From an uncultured Chthonomonas sp. (GTDB lineage: Bacteria > Armatimonadota > Chthonomonadetes > Chthonomonadales > Chthonomonadaceae), in contig CAIONQ010000090.1 in NCBI GenBank assembly GCA_903859705.1, forward strand, positions 32,862 to 96,861: a stretch of 64,000 nt of DNA, read 5' to 3'. The notes below the pieces were generated by a model. That model worked only from the letters and a program-made list of their open reading frames with translations. It ran no database searches and was not told the origin of the DNA. Position numbers and translations under genes: made by a program. The stretch's first letter is position 1, and each line of letters begins with the position of its first letter. Shown one piece after another: positions 35,128 through 43,936 of this stretch.

Positions 35128-36360
35128 TTACTGAATTTTGATGCGCCCCGTGAGGGTATCCACGGATTCGCGATCAGGATCCGTGCTGAGTGCGGTATCG
35201 CGGTCTACCTGTCCACTCATCATTACCGGCCCATCTTTGGAGCCACTGGTTATAACTACCGTGGTAAATCCAAGAGTAGCATCGTTTTCCATTACAGTTC
35301 TAGCTGCGCGCATGAGGTTGCGCACCAGCGGGCCCTGTTTCGTTTTCACATCCATGCCAGAAGGTGCAAACAGATATACCGCGGCGGAGCCACGGCCCGC
35401 ATCTACATGCGATACCTGAATGCCATCGGTAAGGCTGGTGGAGTGCCACGTGCTGGCCCCTGCCGGAGGAGCGGGCGGAGCACTGTTATCCAGAGGAGAT
35501 ACTTTTTGAACAGGTGCCGGTGCCAGCGAATTCTGGGCGTGGCTGGTATCTGTTGGCATGGTCAGACTGCTGTTATCTGGCGAAAGGCCGGTGCCAGCAA
35601 CATGCTCAGGCGTGCGGGTTTTGGCCGTTTCGCCCGGTGGCAGCACAGCGGGGCCGCCAACTCTGGGCGGAGGTAGGCCATCTGGCCCAACCTGGGACTC
35701 AGAGGCGACAATTGGCACGCGAGAAGCCGTGTGTGTGTCCACCCCTTTAACGGGTGCAAAGCGTAAATAAACAACAAAACCTAACAGGAAAACTACGGAA
35801 GCAGCGGTTATGCCCTTTAGCCACATTTGCTGATCCGGTGCGGCGTGTGCATTCCCGGTACCAGTTTGCGCGGGGTTGTTGCGCGCAAGAGTTGCGCCAG
35901 TTGTGGCCGCAGCTGCCGCATTGCGCCGCTTTAGCTCTTGTTCGGCGCGGCTAAGGTGCGCTTTATCAAAGGCGTTATCTCTCAGATTGAGAGCCATGCG
36001 GTACCAGCGAGCAGCCTCTTCCAGCTTGCCCTGATCCCGGTATATATCGCCAAGCAATGAGTGCGCAGCCGCATCTGCTGGTGCCGATTTGAGTACGGAC
36101 ACGCAATGATCTATGGCCTCTGGCCATTGCTTGCGAATACGGCACAGGTTGGCCGTTGCCAGCAGAGTGCCGTTGCCACCCTGGCTAAATTCAAGCGTTG
36201 GCTCGGCGGCAAGTTCAGGGGCTGCCTCTGGAGTAGGCGCATTTGGATAAATTTCGACTACCACAGATTGCGAGGCAGGAGCAACCGTCACCGGCTTGCC
36301 ACAGCCGCTGCAGTAGGTACCCCCCTCTGAAATTGACGTTCCGCAAAATGCACAGACCAT
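35128..36360 (-). CDS. Zinc-ribbon, TPR and membrane-anchored protein
   Basis: The ATG at 36360 has GGGAG six bases upstream, which is better than a GTG at 36378. The 410-residue product begins with a zinc ribbon (CAFCGTSISEGGTYCSGCGK, two CxxC pairs). One or two TPR units follow (LLATANLCRIRKQWPEAIDH, AHSLLGDIYRDQGKLEEAAR). One membrane segment is near 185-205 (ITAASVVFLLGFVVYLRF). A long Pro/Ser/Thr-rich linker then precedes a C-terminal alpha/beta domain (GSAAVYLFAPSGMDVK, TTVVITSG). It may scaffold envelope proteins. It lies 35 bases after dut. Confidence 0.72.
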   Translation of the reverse strand: MVCAFCGTSISEGGTYCSGCGKPVTVAPASQSVVVEIYPNAPTPEAAPELAAEPTLEFSQGGNGTLLATANLCRIRKQWPEAIDHCVSVLKSAPADAAAHSLLGDIYRDQGKLEEAARWYRMALNLRDNAFDKAHLSRAEQELKRRNAAAAATTGATLARNNPAQTGTGNAHAAPDQQMWLKGITAASVVFLLGFVVYLRFAPVKGVDTHTASRVPIVASESQVGPDGLPPPRVGGPAVLPPGETAKTRTPEHVAGTGLSPDNSSLTMPTDTSHAQNSLAPAPVQKVSPLDNSAPPAPPAGASTWHSTSLTDGIQVSHVDAGRGSAAVYLFAPSGMDVKTKQGPLVRNLMRAARTVMENDATLGFTTVVITSGSKDGPVMMSGQVDRDTALSTDPDRESVDTLTGRIKIQ

Positions 36361-36395
36361 CAACCGCTCCCTCGCCACTCACGGGCAAACTCCGG

Positions 36396-36854
36396 CTATC
36401 CGCGGCCAGTACTTCCGAATCCGCCAGACGACCGTTCCGTTTCTTCAAGACCGGTTTCATGCTGAAGTACAAACTCCGCACGACAAACCGGAGCAAACAC
36501 TATTTGCGCGATGCGCTCACCCCGAGAAATTGTGAACGGCTCGGCACCCCAGTTGATGAGGATTACCTTGATTTCGCCACGGTAATCCGAATCTATCGTT
36601 CCTGGCGCATTCACCAGCCCAATTCCATGCCTGATTGCTAGCCCGCTGCGACCACGTATCTGCCCTTCGTACCCGGCAGGTATCTGCAGGTGCAAGCCTG
36701 TGGGCACCAGGCACCGCTCTCCGGGCCACAGTACCAGGGGTACGTCTTGCGGCACGGCTGCACGCAAATCCATTCCTGCTGCGCCGCCAGTTTCATAGGT
36801 TGGCAACGGCAACCCCTCAGCGTGAGGCTCGGTATGAACGCGTACTTCTAACAT
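36396..36854 (-). CDS. dut: dUTP diphosphatase
   Basis: Hydrolyses dUTP to dUMP and pyrophosphate, protecting DNA from uracil and feeding thymidylate synthesis. All five trimeric-dUTPase motifs are present: [24 protein letters not shown] (with the catalytic Asp and Tyr), RGERIAQ and the C-terminal SSGGFGSTG that closes over the active site. The length of 152 residues is typical. A terminator-like hairpin separates it from the histidine-kinase gene upstream, so it probably has its own promoter. It is followed by the zinc-ribbon/TPR gene. Confidence 0.97.
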   Translation of the reverse strand: MLEVRVHTEPHAEGLPLPTYETGGAAGMDLRAAVPQDVPLVLWPGERCLVPTGLHLQIPAGYEGQIRGRSGLAIRHGIGLVNAPGTIDSDYRGEIKVILINWGAEPFTISRGERIAQIVFAPVCRAEFVLQHETGLEETERSSGGFGSTGRG

Positions 36855-36908
36855 ATAGACATCCGTTTGACTGCACTGGTTGCAGCGATGTTCCTGTCCA
36901 AAGCCAAA

Positions 36909-36942
36909 CGGGCGGCGGAGCCTTACAGGTTCCGGCCGCCCG
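36909..36942 (-). terminator. Probable terminator of the histidine-kinase gene
   Basis: CGGGCGGC (36909-36916) pairs with GCCGCCCG (36935-36942), with partial inner pairing. On the minus strand it is followed by TTTGGCTTTGG. It lies 17 bases past the kinase stop and before dut. Confidence 0.7.
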
Positions 36943-36959
36943 AGTTATTGTGGAGTACC

Positions 36960-38723
36960 CTATTCTACGGGTGCCTGTGCAGGCTGAGTGAGCGGGATAC
37001 GCAGGAAGAAGGTGGATCCCTTACCTGGCCCTTCACTCTCTGGCCACATGTATCCACCGTGGCGCTCTACAAGGTTCTTCACCAGGTAGAGGCCAATACC
37101 GGTACCACCAGCGCTCTGGTGTGCCTGATCCGGGATTCGGACGAACTTCTCGCCCAGCTTCTTAAGATAGGCTTCCGGAATACCTAGCCCCTGATCCTTA
37201 ACACCAAGCAGCAATGAGCCAACCGGGAACTGCTCGCTCGGGGGTTCCTGGCGCGCAAGGATGCGCACTTCGCCGCCGGCCGGGGAGTACTTGATTGCAT
37301 TGTTGATGTAGTTGTGTAGGATGTTCTGGATTTTATCCGGATCGGTTTCAATGAAGATTTCCGATGGGATGAAGTCCACTGCAAACGTATGCTTATCGGT
37401 GCGGCCGCGCTGGGTGTTGAGTACGCTCTCAACCACCTTATGCAGATCAACCATGGCCCAGTTCATTTCGATACCTGCAGAGCCCATTTTCTCAATGCGA
37501 GAAACGTTAAGCAGGTCATCAATTAGTCGGCCAAGGCGATCCACGTTCTCATCGATGATGCCGTAGAACTCCATGCGATCTTCAATGGTAAACATGTCTT
37601 CGGATGGATCATCCAGCAGCATCCGCACAAAGCCCTTCATGGGCGTTAGCGGCGTACGAAGTTCGTGTGAAACGATGGATACGAACTCAGTTTTCATACG
37701 CTCAACGTTCCGCAGATCGGTGATATCGTTGAAGATGAAGGCCGTACCAATTATCTCGTTATCATCGCCATGAACGAATGCGGCATGCACCTGGTATACG
37801 TAGGCCTGCCCCTGCTCATCCACCATAGCCATCTCATCGGGATTGCGAACTGCCTGCTCTTCTCCTGTACCAACCGGTCCTTGCCCCGTAGGTGCTTCGG
37901 CCAGGCGCAAACGTAGAATATCCAGCGTGGCTTCATGCTTAATGATGTCTTCAAATGCGGCGCCAACCGGGTTCACGCTATCCGAAATGCCGTACATAGC
38001 GCGTGCCTGCGCGTTCATCTGCCCAACTCGGCCGTGGCTGTTGATGAGCACGAGGCCGGAGGTAAGGCTATCCAGCGTGTGCACCAGCTTCTGGCGCTCT
38101 TCCACCACTTCCCGAAACATCTGGGCATTGGCGATAACTGCAGCAGCATTTCTGGATAGGCGCTCTAGCAGCCGCACGTCTTCTTCGTTAAACTCGCCGC
38201 CATACCGCTTGTTGAAGCACTGAAGTACACCAATAGTGATTCGATCAACTACATGGTTCTGATCATCGCGGCGCTCAATAAGCAGCGGAACGGTTACGCC
38301 GTTTTTGAGGTTCAGCTTTTGATATAGCCCGCGGTCCTGCACAGCGTTGGGCGAATCTGGAGAGGTAAATATGCCGGGCTGGCCCCCAACAAATACGGAA
38401 CCGGAGATGCCGGTTTCGGAGCCGACTCGGAAAGCGTTGACATCGCCCTCATCCATACCAAAGGCAGGTGCGCGGGCAACCAGATCGCCAGTTTCCCTGT
38501 CACGTACCATAATCACGCACTTTTCAGCCTGAACAATCATTGCTGTGCGCTGTACCAGGCGGCGAAGTGTCTCCTCAAATTCGCTAATGGGTACACTGAG
38601 ATCGTCTGAAGCAGAACCGGATCGCGTTCGCTCCAAATCAAGATTTTTCTGCTTGACTTCGGCTAGCTCGCGGTCAAGCTCTGCGATCCTCGCTTTAAGG
38701 GCATCAAGATCGTTATTAGACAC
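36960..38723 (-). CDS. Soluble GAF-PAS sensor histidine kinase
   Basis: The GTG at 38723 follows AGAGAGG. A near-perfect promoter at 38851-38879 lies inside a longer upstream frame, ruling that extension out. The 587-residue product has a short coiled coil (1-35), a GAF domain (about 50-205, with CVIMVRDRETGDLV), a PAS domain (about 215-340), HisKA with the phosphoacceptor H353 in VSHELRTPLTPMKGF, and an HATPase with NILHNYINNAIKYS, DQGLGIPE and GGTGIGLYLV. No membrane segment remains, so it should sense a cytoplasmic signal. No response regulator is adjacent; the lone receiver at 7277 is too distant to link safely. Confidence 0.92.
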   Translation of the reverse strand: MSNNDLDALKARIAELDRELAEVKQKNLDLERTRSGSASDDLSVPISEFEETLRRLVQRTAMIVQAEKCVIMVRDRETGDLVARAPAFGMDEGDVNAFRVGSETGISGSVFVGGQPGIFTSPDSPNAVQDRGLYQKLNLKNGVTVPLLIERRDDQNHVVDRITIGVLQCFNKRYGGEFNEEDVRLLERLSRNAAAVIANAQMFREVVEERQKLVHTLDSLTSGLVLINSHGRVGQMNAQARAMYGISDSVNPVGAAFEDIIKHEATLDILRLRLAEAPTGQGPVGTGEEQAVRNPDEMAMVDEQGQAYVYQVHAAFVHGDDNEIIGTAFIFNDITDLRNVERMKTEFVSIVSHELRTPLTPMKGFVRMLLDDPSEDMFTIEDRMEFYGIIDENVDRLGRLIDDLLNVSRIEKMGSAGIEMNWAMVDLHKVVESVLNTQRGRTDKHTFAVDFIPSEIFIETDPDKIQNILHNYINNAIKYSPAGGEVRILARQEPPSEQFPVGSLLLGVKDQGLGIPEAYLKKLGEKFVRIPDQAHQSAGGTGIGLYLVKNLVERHGGYMWPESEGPGKGSTFFLRIPLTQPAQAPVE

Positions 38724-38850
38724 CGGGCAGTTCCTCTCTGGTACCCAACGATAGATACTGATAAATGCTACAAGCGGCAACGGCAGAATGAATATGAGTA
38801 AAGCCGCTGGCCCGCCACTACGCTGGCCTTTGTCACACTCGCGCAGAGTG

Positions 38851-38879
38851 ATTATATCATACGGAATCTTAGAGGTCAA
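38851..38879 (-). promoter_or_regulatory. Sigma-70 promoter for the histidine kinase
   Basis: On the minus strand TTGACC (38874-38879), 17 bases and TATAAT (38851-38856). The predicted start near 38844 gives a leader of about 120 bases before the GTG at 38723. Confidence 0.88.
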
Positions 38880-38984
38880 CAAGCTCAAATTCAGCATGTT
38901 TGAGGGCAAGATTGGCCCCATTTGTGCCGCAATTGTGGCACTATGGAACGCCAAACCGGCAAAGAATTGACACAGGCGAATTAA

Positions 38985-39013
38985 TTGATAACATCTGCGT
39001 ACAGAACTATAAT
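38985..39013 (+). promoter_or_regulatory. Sigma-70 promoter for the divergent membrane protein
   Basis: TTGATA (38985-38990), a 17-base spacer and TATAAT (39008-39013). It is divergent from the kinase promoter, with about 105 bases between the -35 boxes. The rest of the 365-base region 38724-39088 shows no gene. Confidence 0.85.
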
Positions 39014-39088
39014 ATTGGTACGTTCAACAAAGAAGAGGCGCATGCCCTTGCGCCAGTGCTGTTTTAAGCGTTTGCGGGCACACCTACC

Positions 39089-40105
39089 ATGACTGAGGCA
39101 ACCACAAACGGAATGACGCTATGGTGCGCTGGGCTGCCGTTTACCGGCGAACGCCCACTATCGGATAGGGAGCAATCGGAGCTTCTTGCGCTTCAGGCGC
39201 GCCTCACGCGCCTTAGCAGGTTTGTTGGGCTGTGCGCACTGCCAACATTTGGAGTTGCAGCACTACTTGCCCAGTCACTTCATATTCGCCCTGTTTTGCT
39301 TGCTCTGGATACGGATATATCTCGCCCACCCGGTATCCTCACCACACTTACTGCTGCTCTGGTAATTGTAGAGCTCTGGTTATCTTATCGTTTTAACCGG
39401 CACGCAACCGCTCTCAAAAAGGACATTGCTTGCGGCACTGCCCTAACGTACTGCGGAGTGCTTTCTGAACGCAGCCGAATGGAGCCAACCCAGCAGCGCC
39501 TGCTTGCCAGCGGCATGTTGACCACGGATCCTGATCTCACTCAATCCATTGAACTCTTAACCGAGTCGCATATCTTATGGCGGGTGAATGGCGCCCCCAT
39601 CAAACGCACTGTTAAGCCCGCCCTAACAGAAGTAGCCCCGTTGCCTCAGTACGCCTCTATTGCGGCGCAATGGCTGGAACCGGTTTCTCGCCATAAACAG
39701 GCCATTTTGTATGGCGGGCGGCGAGAACTATCTGAGGAAGAGAAGAAAGAGCTGAAGCGCTTTGTGCGCCGCCTTGTTGTGCGGCCGGCAACTTCCTCTT
39801 TACCCGTTTCATGCCTCAGCCTCGCATTGGCTACAGAGATGTATCGCGATCACCCTATTGATACCGATACGGTTTTCTGGATTTTTGTTATAGGCGGGGT
39901 ATTCAACATTGCCCTTTACCTTTTTCAGATTAGTCAGGCAAAACGTTTTATGTCTGACCTGCAAGTAGGGTATGTAGGAATACGCAGAGTGGAAACACTT
40001 GGCGCGGATGCGCACACGGAACCAGACATTGAGTTTTTACCGACCACCGGAATGCTCTGGACCAGATCTGGCGAGCCCGCAGCATGGCGGCGGGGTAGCA
40101 CGTGA
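39089..40105 (+). CDS. Membrane protein with duplicated two-helix unit
   Basis: A 338-residue inner-membrane protein that looks internally duplicated. An LSDREQSELLALQARLTRL helix precedes two membrane segments (about 44-62 and 84-100). A similar LSEEEKKELKRFVRRLVV helix, near residue 215, precedes two more (about 232-250 and 260-280). The linker region (about 105-210) is soluble. The family is not recognised. It has its own sigma-70 promoter and a good terminator, so it is a single-gene unit divergent from the kinase gene. Confidence 0.75.
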   Translation: MTEATTNGMTLWCAGLPFTGERPLSDREQSELLALQARLTRLSRFVGLCALPTFGVAALLAQSLHIRPVLLALDTDISRPPGILTTLTAALVIVELWLSYRFNRHATALKKDIACGTALTYCGVLSERSRMEPTQQRLLASGMLTTDPDLTQSIELLTESHILWRVNGAPIKRTVKPALTEVAPLPQYASIAAQWLEPVSRHKQAILYGGRRELSEEEKKELKRFVRRLVVRPATSSLPVSCLSLALATEMYRDHPIDTDTVFWIFVIGGVFNIALYLFQISQAKRFMSDLQVGYVGIRRVETLGADAHTEPDIEFLPTTGMLWTRSGEPAAWRRGST

Positions 40106-40139
40106 TAATTAATAGTCAGAAACGAACCAAAACAAAAAT

Positions 40140-40177
40140 GCCCCCTGTACCAATATGGACAGGGGGCGATTTTTTTG
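40140..40177. terminator. Bidirectional intrinsic terminator
   Basis: GCCCCCTGT (40140-40148) and ACAGGGGGC (40159-40167) form a stem, with GATTTTTTT after it on the plus strand and CATTTTTGTTTT after it on the minus strand. It serves both convergent genes. Confidence 0.95.
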
Positions 40178-40194
40178 CCAGTTACAGGCATTCC

Positions 40195-41298
40195 TTACAG
40201 CGTAGGTGCCTTAAACTTGGCCAGTTCTGCCAGCGTTGCCGGCGGCCTAACTTTACCTTCGCTTACCAGCTTGGTCAGCTTATCCAGCTTTGCAAGCACA
40301 TCGGCCGGGATGGCCTGCCTGGTGTACTTCATATCGGAGAGGCTTACTCCGCCATCCTTCATCGAGAACACATGGTTACCGGCAGCGAATTTGCCATCTT
40401 TTGCAAACTTGATGGTATCAAAGACAGCTGAATCCACATGCTTCACCATGCTTGTGAGCACACTGCCCTCGGCAAGGTAATCCTGATCCTGATCTACCCC
40501 AATAGCATAGAAGCCCTTGCCGCGCTCCTTGGCCTCGGTTATAACCGCAAGTCCTGCTTTGCCAGCTGCCTGGAAAACAACATCGGCACCCAGATCAAAC
40601 TGCTGTTTGGCCTGGCTTTTGCCCTTGCTCAGGTCGTCCCAATCGCCAACGTATGTTGCAGTTACCTGCTTGGATGGATCGAAGCCCGCGGTGAGTGCAC
40701 CCGCTTTGTAGCCGGCCTCAAACTTTTCGATTAGCGGTATTTTCATGCCGCCAACAAACCCAATTTTGTGCGTTTTGCTGACAGATGCAGCCAGAAATCC
40801 AGCAAGGTAACAGCCCTGCTCTTCCTGAAAACGAAGCCCGGCAACATTCTTGGAGCCATCCGGCGCATCGGCATCTACAATTGCGAAGTGCGTATCCGGG
40901 AACTGTGCAGCAACCTCTTTAACTGCATCTGCCATGTTAAAACCAACGGCCACAACCACATCGTACTTCTGAGAAGCGAAGTTGGTGAGATTAGTTTTGT
41001 AATCGGCAGAGGCATGGGATTCAACGGTTTTGGTACCGTCTTCGCCCAGGTTCAACTCCTTTTTCGCCCGTTCGAGTCCGGCATTTGCAGAGGCATTAAA
41101 TGATTTATCATCTTTGCCACCGGTATCAAACACAAGAGCTGCACGGAAGGATCCGCCCGTAGGGGTTGTTCCCTGCTGTGCAACTTCTGAGGGCTTACCC
41201 TTACCCTCCGCCTGTTTGGGCGGGCCCGGGCAACCGAAGCCGCCAAGAGCTACTGCCGCGGCGGCCCCAATCAGGAGCCGCCTGCTATATTTAACCAT
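40195..41298 (-). CDS. BMP-family (PnrA-like) substrate-binding lipoprotein
   Basis: A 367-residue periplasmic lipoprotein with leader LLIGAAAAVALGGFGC (lipobox Cys at 23). The fold is the basic-membrane-protein/PnrA family that binds purine nucleosides for ABC uptake: RAALVFDTGGKDDKSFNASA, VVVAVGFNMADAVKEVA, FAIVDADAPDGSKNVAGLRF, GFVGGMKIPLIEKFEAGYKA and DVVFQAAGKAGLAVI. No ATPase or permease gene lies beside it, which is unusual; the transporter partners must be elsewhere. GGAG is visible upstream of the ATG. Confidence 0.92.
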   Translation of the reverse strand: MVKYSRRLLIGAAAAVALGGFGCPGPPKQAEGKGKPSEVAQQGTTPTGGSFRAALVFDTGGKDDKSFNASANAGLERAKKELNLGEDGTKTVESHASADYKTNLTNFASQKYDVVVAVGFNMADAVKEVAAQFPDTHFAIVDADAPDGSKNVAGLRFQEEQGCYLAGFLAASVSKTHKIGFVGGMKIPLIEKFEAGYKAGALTAGFDPSKQVTATYVGDWDDLSKGKSQAKQQFDLGADVVFQAAGKAGLAVITEAKERGKGFYAIGVDQDQDYLAEGSVLTSMVKHVDSAVFDTIKFAKDGKFAAGNHVFSMKDGGVSLSDMKYTRQAIPADVLAKLDKLTKLVSEGKVRPPATLAELAKFKAPTL

Positions 41299-41343
41299 TC
41301 TCCGCTCCTCTCGCGCAGCGAAACAGCGATTGTAGCGCTGTTA

Positions 41344-43014
41344 TCACCGCTTTAGCTTGTGGATCGCCTCACCCTTAACGTCAAGAGCGGCCTCACCCAT
41401 AGCTTCCGACAGTGTCGGGTGTGCATGAATGGCCGTCATCAACTCTTCAACGGTGGCTTCCAGCTTAATTGCGATCACCGCTTCGTGAATCATCTCGGTT
41501 GCGTATGGACCGATGATGTGCACTCCGAGCACCTCACCGTACTTGCGCTCGGTAACTATCTTAACCATTCCTTCAGTAACATCCAGCGCCATGGCGCGGC
41601 CCAATGGGCGGAATGGGAACTTGCCGGTAACTACATCGTAGCCCTTTTCACGCGCCTCTTCCTCAGAAAGGCCAACAGAGGCCACTTCCGGCGAGGTGTA
41701 GATGGGAGCTGGAACAACACGGTAATCCATCTTCACCTGATGGCCCATGATGTTCTCTGCGGCAACAATTCCCATATGAGATGCCAGGTGGGCCAGCAGC
41801 ATTTTGCCGGTTACATCACCAATGGCGTATATGTTGGGCACGCTGGTCTGAAGGTAATCGTTCACTTCGATTCCGCGGCGGGTGGTCTGAATTCCCAGAT
41901 CTTCTACGCCAAGGCCCTCGTAGTTTGCGCGGCGGCCAGCACCAACCAGCACCACATCGCACTCAATTACCTTCGGGCCATCGGGCGTTTCAAGGCTAAC
42001 TTTGCGGAAGCCATCTGCCTGTTCTATGCCCACAACCTTGGAGCCAACATGAACGCGTATGCCTTGCTTCTTGAGTGATTTGCGCAGTTCACCGGCGATT
42101 TCACAGTCGCCCGTAGGCAAGATCTCTGGCGCAATCTCAATTACGTCCACCTCCGCACCAAGGGTTCGGAATACAAATCCGAACTCCAGACCAACAGCAC
42201 CGGCACCCACAACAACCAGGCGATTGGGGCATTCCGTGGCGGAAACAGCTTCATCGCTAGTCCAAATGCCGTTCGTGCTTACTCCGCGCGGGTCCGCGGG
42301 ATTTTTCTGCATACCAGGCACGGGCGGAACAACGGGCACAGAGCCAGTGGCGATAATCACATTTTTGGTTGTAATGCGCTCTACTGTGCCATCCGGGCCA
42401 GTTACATCAATGGTGTTGGGATTAACCAGTTTGGCATTGCCCACCACGGCACGAATGTGGTTACTCTTTAGCAGTGCACCTATGCCACCGCGAAGCGTGG
42501 TTACAACTTTGTTTTTGCGGGCCATCATCTTGCCGAAATCGAAACCGATTTCGCCGTTAACCACAACACCCATCGTTCCAGCGTCTTTCACCTCGTGGAG
42601 GCGCTCTGCGCTGGCGATAAGGGTTTTGGTTGGGATACAACCCCAGTTAAGGCAGGTGCCGCCCCACTCGGTGGCTGCACGCTCGATGCAAACTGTGCGC
42701 GCGCCAAGCTGCGCAGCGCGGATAGCGGCTACGTAGCCGCCAGGGCCAGAACCAATCACAACGATATCGGCATCAAACTCACCGGATGCGGCCATTTGTA
42801 TCTGCTCCTCGGGCTGAGCCTTCAGAAGGCGATCAACCACTCTATCAATCTCATCATGACCCGGCGATAGCAGAGATTGCAGCAACTGCGCATCTCCGGG
42901 GAAAACTCTGGGCGGCGGCTCTGCAACCACTCCATGTAAGGCCGGCATTTCGGCATTTGGCTTGGGTGCAGCGTGGTCCGTGAGCCCGGTGGAATGTTCG
43001 CCTATTTCCGTCAC
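41344..43014 (-). CDS. lpdA: Dihydrolipoyl dehydrogenase with N-terminal extension
   Basis: The E3 flavoprotein that reoxidises dihydrolipoamide in the 2-oxo-acid dehydrogenase and glycine-cleavage complexes. It has the FAD motif VVIGSGPGGYVAA (85-97), redox cysteines C121 and C126 in GGTCLNWGCIPTK, the NAD motif VVVGAGAVGLEFG, and the C-terminal catalytic pair in HAHPTLSEAMGEAA. The GTG at 43014 has GGGAGG ten bases upstream. An extra segment of about 80 residues precedes the FAD fold. It contains an amphipathic helix (LQSLLSPGHDEIDRVVDRLL) but no lipoyl-domain Lys motif. No other complex subunit is nearby. Confidence 0.94.
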   Translation of the reverse strand: MTEIGEHSTGLTDHAAPKPNAEMPALHGVVAEPPPRVFPGDAQLLQSLLSPGHDEIDRVVDRLLKAQPEEQIQMAASGEFDADIVVIGSGPGGYVAAIRAAQLGARTVCIERAATEWGGTCLNWGCIPTKTLIASAERLHEVKDAGTMGVVVNGEIGFDFGKMMARKNKVVTTLRGGIGALLKSNHIRAVVGNAKLVNPNTIDVTGPDGTVERITTKNVIIATGSVPVVPPVPGMQKNPADPRGVSTNGIWTSDEAVSATECPNRLVVVGAGAVGLEFGFVFRTLGAEVDVIEIAPEILPTGDCEIAGELRKSLKKQGIRVHVGSKVVGIEQADGFRKVSLETPDGPKVIECDVVLVGAGRRANYEGLGVEDLGIQTTRRGIEVNDYLQTSVPNIYAIGDVTGKMLLAHLASHMGIVAAENIMGHQVKMDYRVVPAPIYTSPEVASVGLSEEEAREKGYDVVTGKFPFRPLGRAMALDVTEGMVKIVTERKYGEVLGVHIIGPYATEMIHEAVIAIKLEATVEELMTAIHAHPTLSEAMGEAALDVKGEAIHKLKR

Positions 43015-43255
43015 CGTAAGCACACCTCCCACACGCTTGTACAAACACAACAAAGCGTTGCTAAAAACGGCTCCAAATGGGCTGCATGTTTGGGCAGACG
43101 CTTATGGGTTCCGAACGCAACGCGGTTTGAGTATACCTGAACAGCATTCCGAGCGTCAACGCAAAGCCCCCCTCAAACTGAGCGTAGGAGCAGGCGTACG
43201 GTATACTTTGTACAGCTTATATCACACTCGATTAGAGTAGATACGAGGGTCTGCA

Positions 43256-43936
43256 TTGAGTTCTGAATCAACCATTCTTAATACGCCTGTGCCGCCACAA
43301 ACTTCAGCCCCGGTGGCAACAGTACCGCCAATATGGCAGGTTACTATTGGTGTGATGGCTCTGCAGGGCGACTTTGATGCCCACGAGAAGGCCCTGGCCG
43401 CTCTGCCAGGAGTATCCGTAAAGCGAGTACGTACAGTTGCCGACCTCGACTCAGTAGATGGGCTCATCCTGCCAGGTGGTGAAAGTACCACCATGGCAAA
43501 GCTGCTGTTGCGCTTTGAGCTTATGGAGCCCCTCAAAAAGCGCCTCAACGCCGGGATGCCCGCATTCGGAACATGTGCGGGGCTTATTCTGCTTTCTGAA
43601 GACATTTTGAACCGCCCGGAGCAGCCCACCATCGGTGTGCTTAGCTGCACGGTGGATCGCAACGCTTTTGGCAGGCAGGTAGATAGTTTTGAAACCGACC
43701 TTGCATTCCCACTGCCTGATGAACCTGCCGCAATGGTGAGGGCGGTATTTATTCGTGCACCTTATGTAGTCCAGGCACGTGGAGAAGCGCAAGTGCTGGC
43801 CACCTACGATAACAGAATTGTTGCAGTGCAGCAGAACAATATTCTTGGCATTGCTTTCCATCCTGAACTCACAGGGGACCTTCGGGTCCACTCCTATTTC
43901 GTAAATTTAGTGCGCCATTCTACGGAGAAACGCTGA
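43256..43936 (+). CDS. pdxT: Pyridoxal 5'-phosphate synthase glutaminase subunit
   Basis: The glutaminase that hydrolyses glutamine and passes ammonia to PdxS to make pyridoxal phosphate. Visible are IGVMALQGDFDAHEKAL, ILPGGESTTM, the nucleophile C107 in GTCAGL, and the closing IAFHPELTGD with the catalytic His/Glu. The TTG start has GAGGG six bases upstream and gives about 28 extra Pro/Thr/Ser-rich residues before the family start. The pdxS gene is not in the window. The stop overlaps the GH127 gene by one base (TGATG), so the two are coupled. Confidence 0.95.
   Translation: MSSESTILNTPVPPQTSAPVATVPPIWQVTIGVMALQGDFDAHEKALAALPGVSVKRVRTVADLDSVDGLILPGGESTTMAKLLLRFELMEPLKKRLNAGMPAFGTCAGLILLSEDILNRPEQPTIGVLSCTVDRNAFGRQVDSFETDLAFPLPDEPAAMVRAVFIRAPYVVQARGEAQVLATYDNRIVAVQQNNILGIAFHPELTGDLRVHSYFVNLVRHSTEKR

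Noticed and set aside
38724..38954. N-terminal membrane extension of the histidine kinase
   Set aside because: A strong sigma-70 promoter lies within this extension, and a good ribosome site precedes the GTG at 38723, so the extension is not translated.
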